DNA of 64,000 bases from Lingula anatina. Taxonomy: Eukaryota; Brachiopoda; Lingulata; Lingulida; Lingulidae. The notes below the pieces were generated by a model, which was not told the origin of the DNA, did no database searches, and saw nothing but the letters and a program-made list of their open reading frames with translations. The position numbers and the translations under genes were made by a program. Numbering within the stretch: the stretch's first letter is position 1; each line of letters starts with the position of its first letter. Positions 63,781 through 64,000 of this stretch are shown one piece after another. Location of the stretch: positions 323,661-387,660 of the forward strand of contig NW_019774103.1 of assembly GCF_001039355.2 (NCBI RefSeq), in the 5' to 3' direction.

Positions 63781-63970
63781 ATCGTAAGATAGGTGAAAGG
63801 TCATTTTCAAGGTCACAGTAAATTGCCAGGTTTGGAGTTAAAAGAGAAAGAAATTAGCAGAGTTCAGTTCATGATTATAAGTAGATCAAAGGTCAATTTC
63901 AAGGTCACAATTAGATTGCCAGTATATGACTTCCTATTCAATTTCAATAGTAACTATGGACCTATCTCGC
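63780..63970 (-). repeat. dispersed repeat with AGGTCA direct-repeat arrays
   Basis: The reverse complement shares phrases with 3,741-4,560 (AATAGGAAGTCATAT, GTGACCTTGAAATTGACCTTT, CCATAGTTACT). Two similar arrays occur: AGGTGA-A-AGGTCA-6-AGGTCA at 63,791-63,815 and AGATCA-A-AGGTCA-6-AGGTCA at 63,883-63,907. The family continues toward the window edge. Confidence 0.65.
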
Positions 63971-64000
63971 TAGTTTTGGAGATAAAAGGGAACCAAAATT

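Overview
The window looks like nuclear DNA of an AT-rich marine invertebrate, most likely a bilaterian. It has long intergenic stretches, short exons separated by 100-3,000 base introns with GT-AG borders, many microsatellites, and a dense load of small inverted-repeat elements. No vertebrate-type repeats were recognised, and the phylum cannot be fixed from the sequence. Two single N bases (42,829 and 54,504) show it is a draft assembly.

Layout. From 1 to about 13.8 kb there is no certain gene. There are two possible terminal exons (45-175 minus; 8,976-9,149 plus), a 33 bp hairpin, several small inverted-repeat elements and an unusual block with about 11 bp phasing at 6.7-7.5 kb. A TENT5/FAM46 terminal nucleotidyltransferase gene with an uninterrupted coding region lies on the minus strand at 15.3-16.5 kb, probably with a long 3' untranslated region. 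From 16.6 to 25.5 kb I see no gene.

Three minus-strand housekeeping genes follow, and I could reconstruct their exons in phase: ORC3 (20 exons, 25,553-38,231, 705 residues), DERA (8 exons, 39,935-43,317, 328 residues), and the C-terminal three quarters of LTN1/listerin (23 exons, 44,125-57,537, 1,339 residues). The LTN1 N-terminal exons are not in the window. A plus-strand TRIM gene with RING, B-box, coiled-coil, filamin-like and propeller-like parts (61,255-63,336) lies upstream of the visible LTN1 exons and may be nested in an LTN1 intron.

Mobile DNA. There is a 2.46 kb internally deleted non-LTR retrotransposon with a 14 bp target duplication inside an LTN1 intron. A 668 bp element with perfect 77 bp terminal inverted repeats and an 8 bp target duplication carries a broken fragment of a RecQ-type helicase. 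A three-copy Harbinger-like MITE family has TTA target sites, and several other foldback or MITE-like elements sit in introns.

The genes do not form a pathway: DNA replication licensing (ORC3), deoxyribose-phosphate catabolism (DERA), ribosome-associated quality control (LTN1), mRNA poly(A) extension (TENT5) and ubiquitin ligation (TRIM). The most interesting signals are the helicase-bearing inverted-repeat element, the phased GAAT/ATTC block, the partial duplication of a DERA exon with its splice acceptor, and dispersed repeats carrying nuclear-receptor-like half-site arrays.
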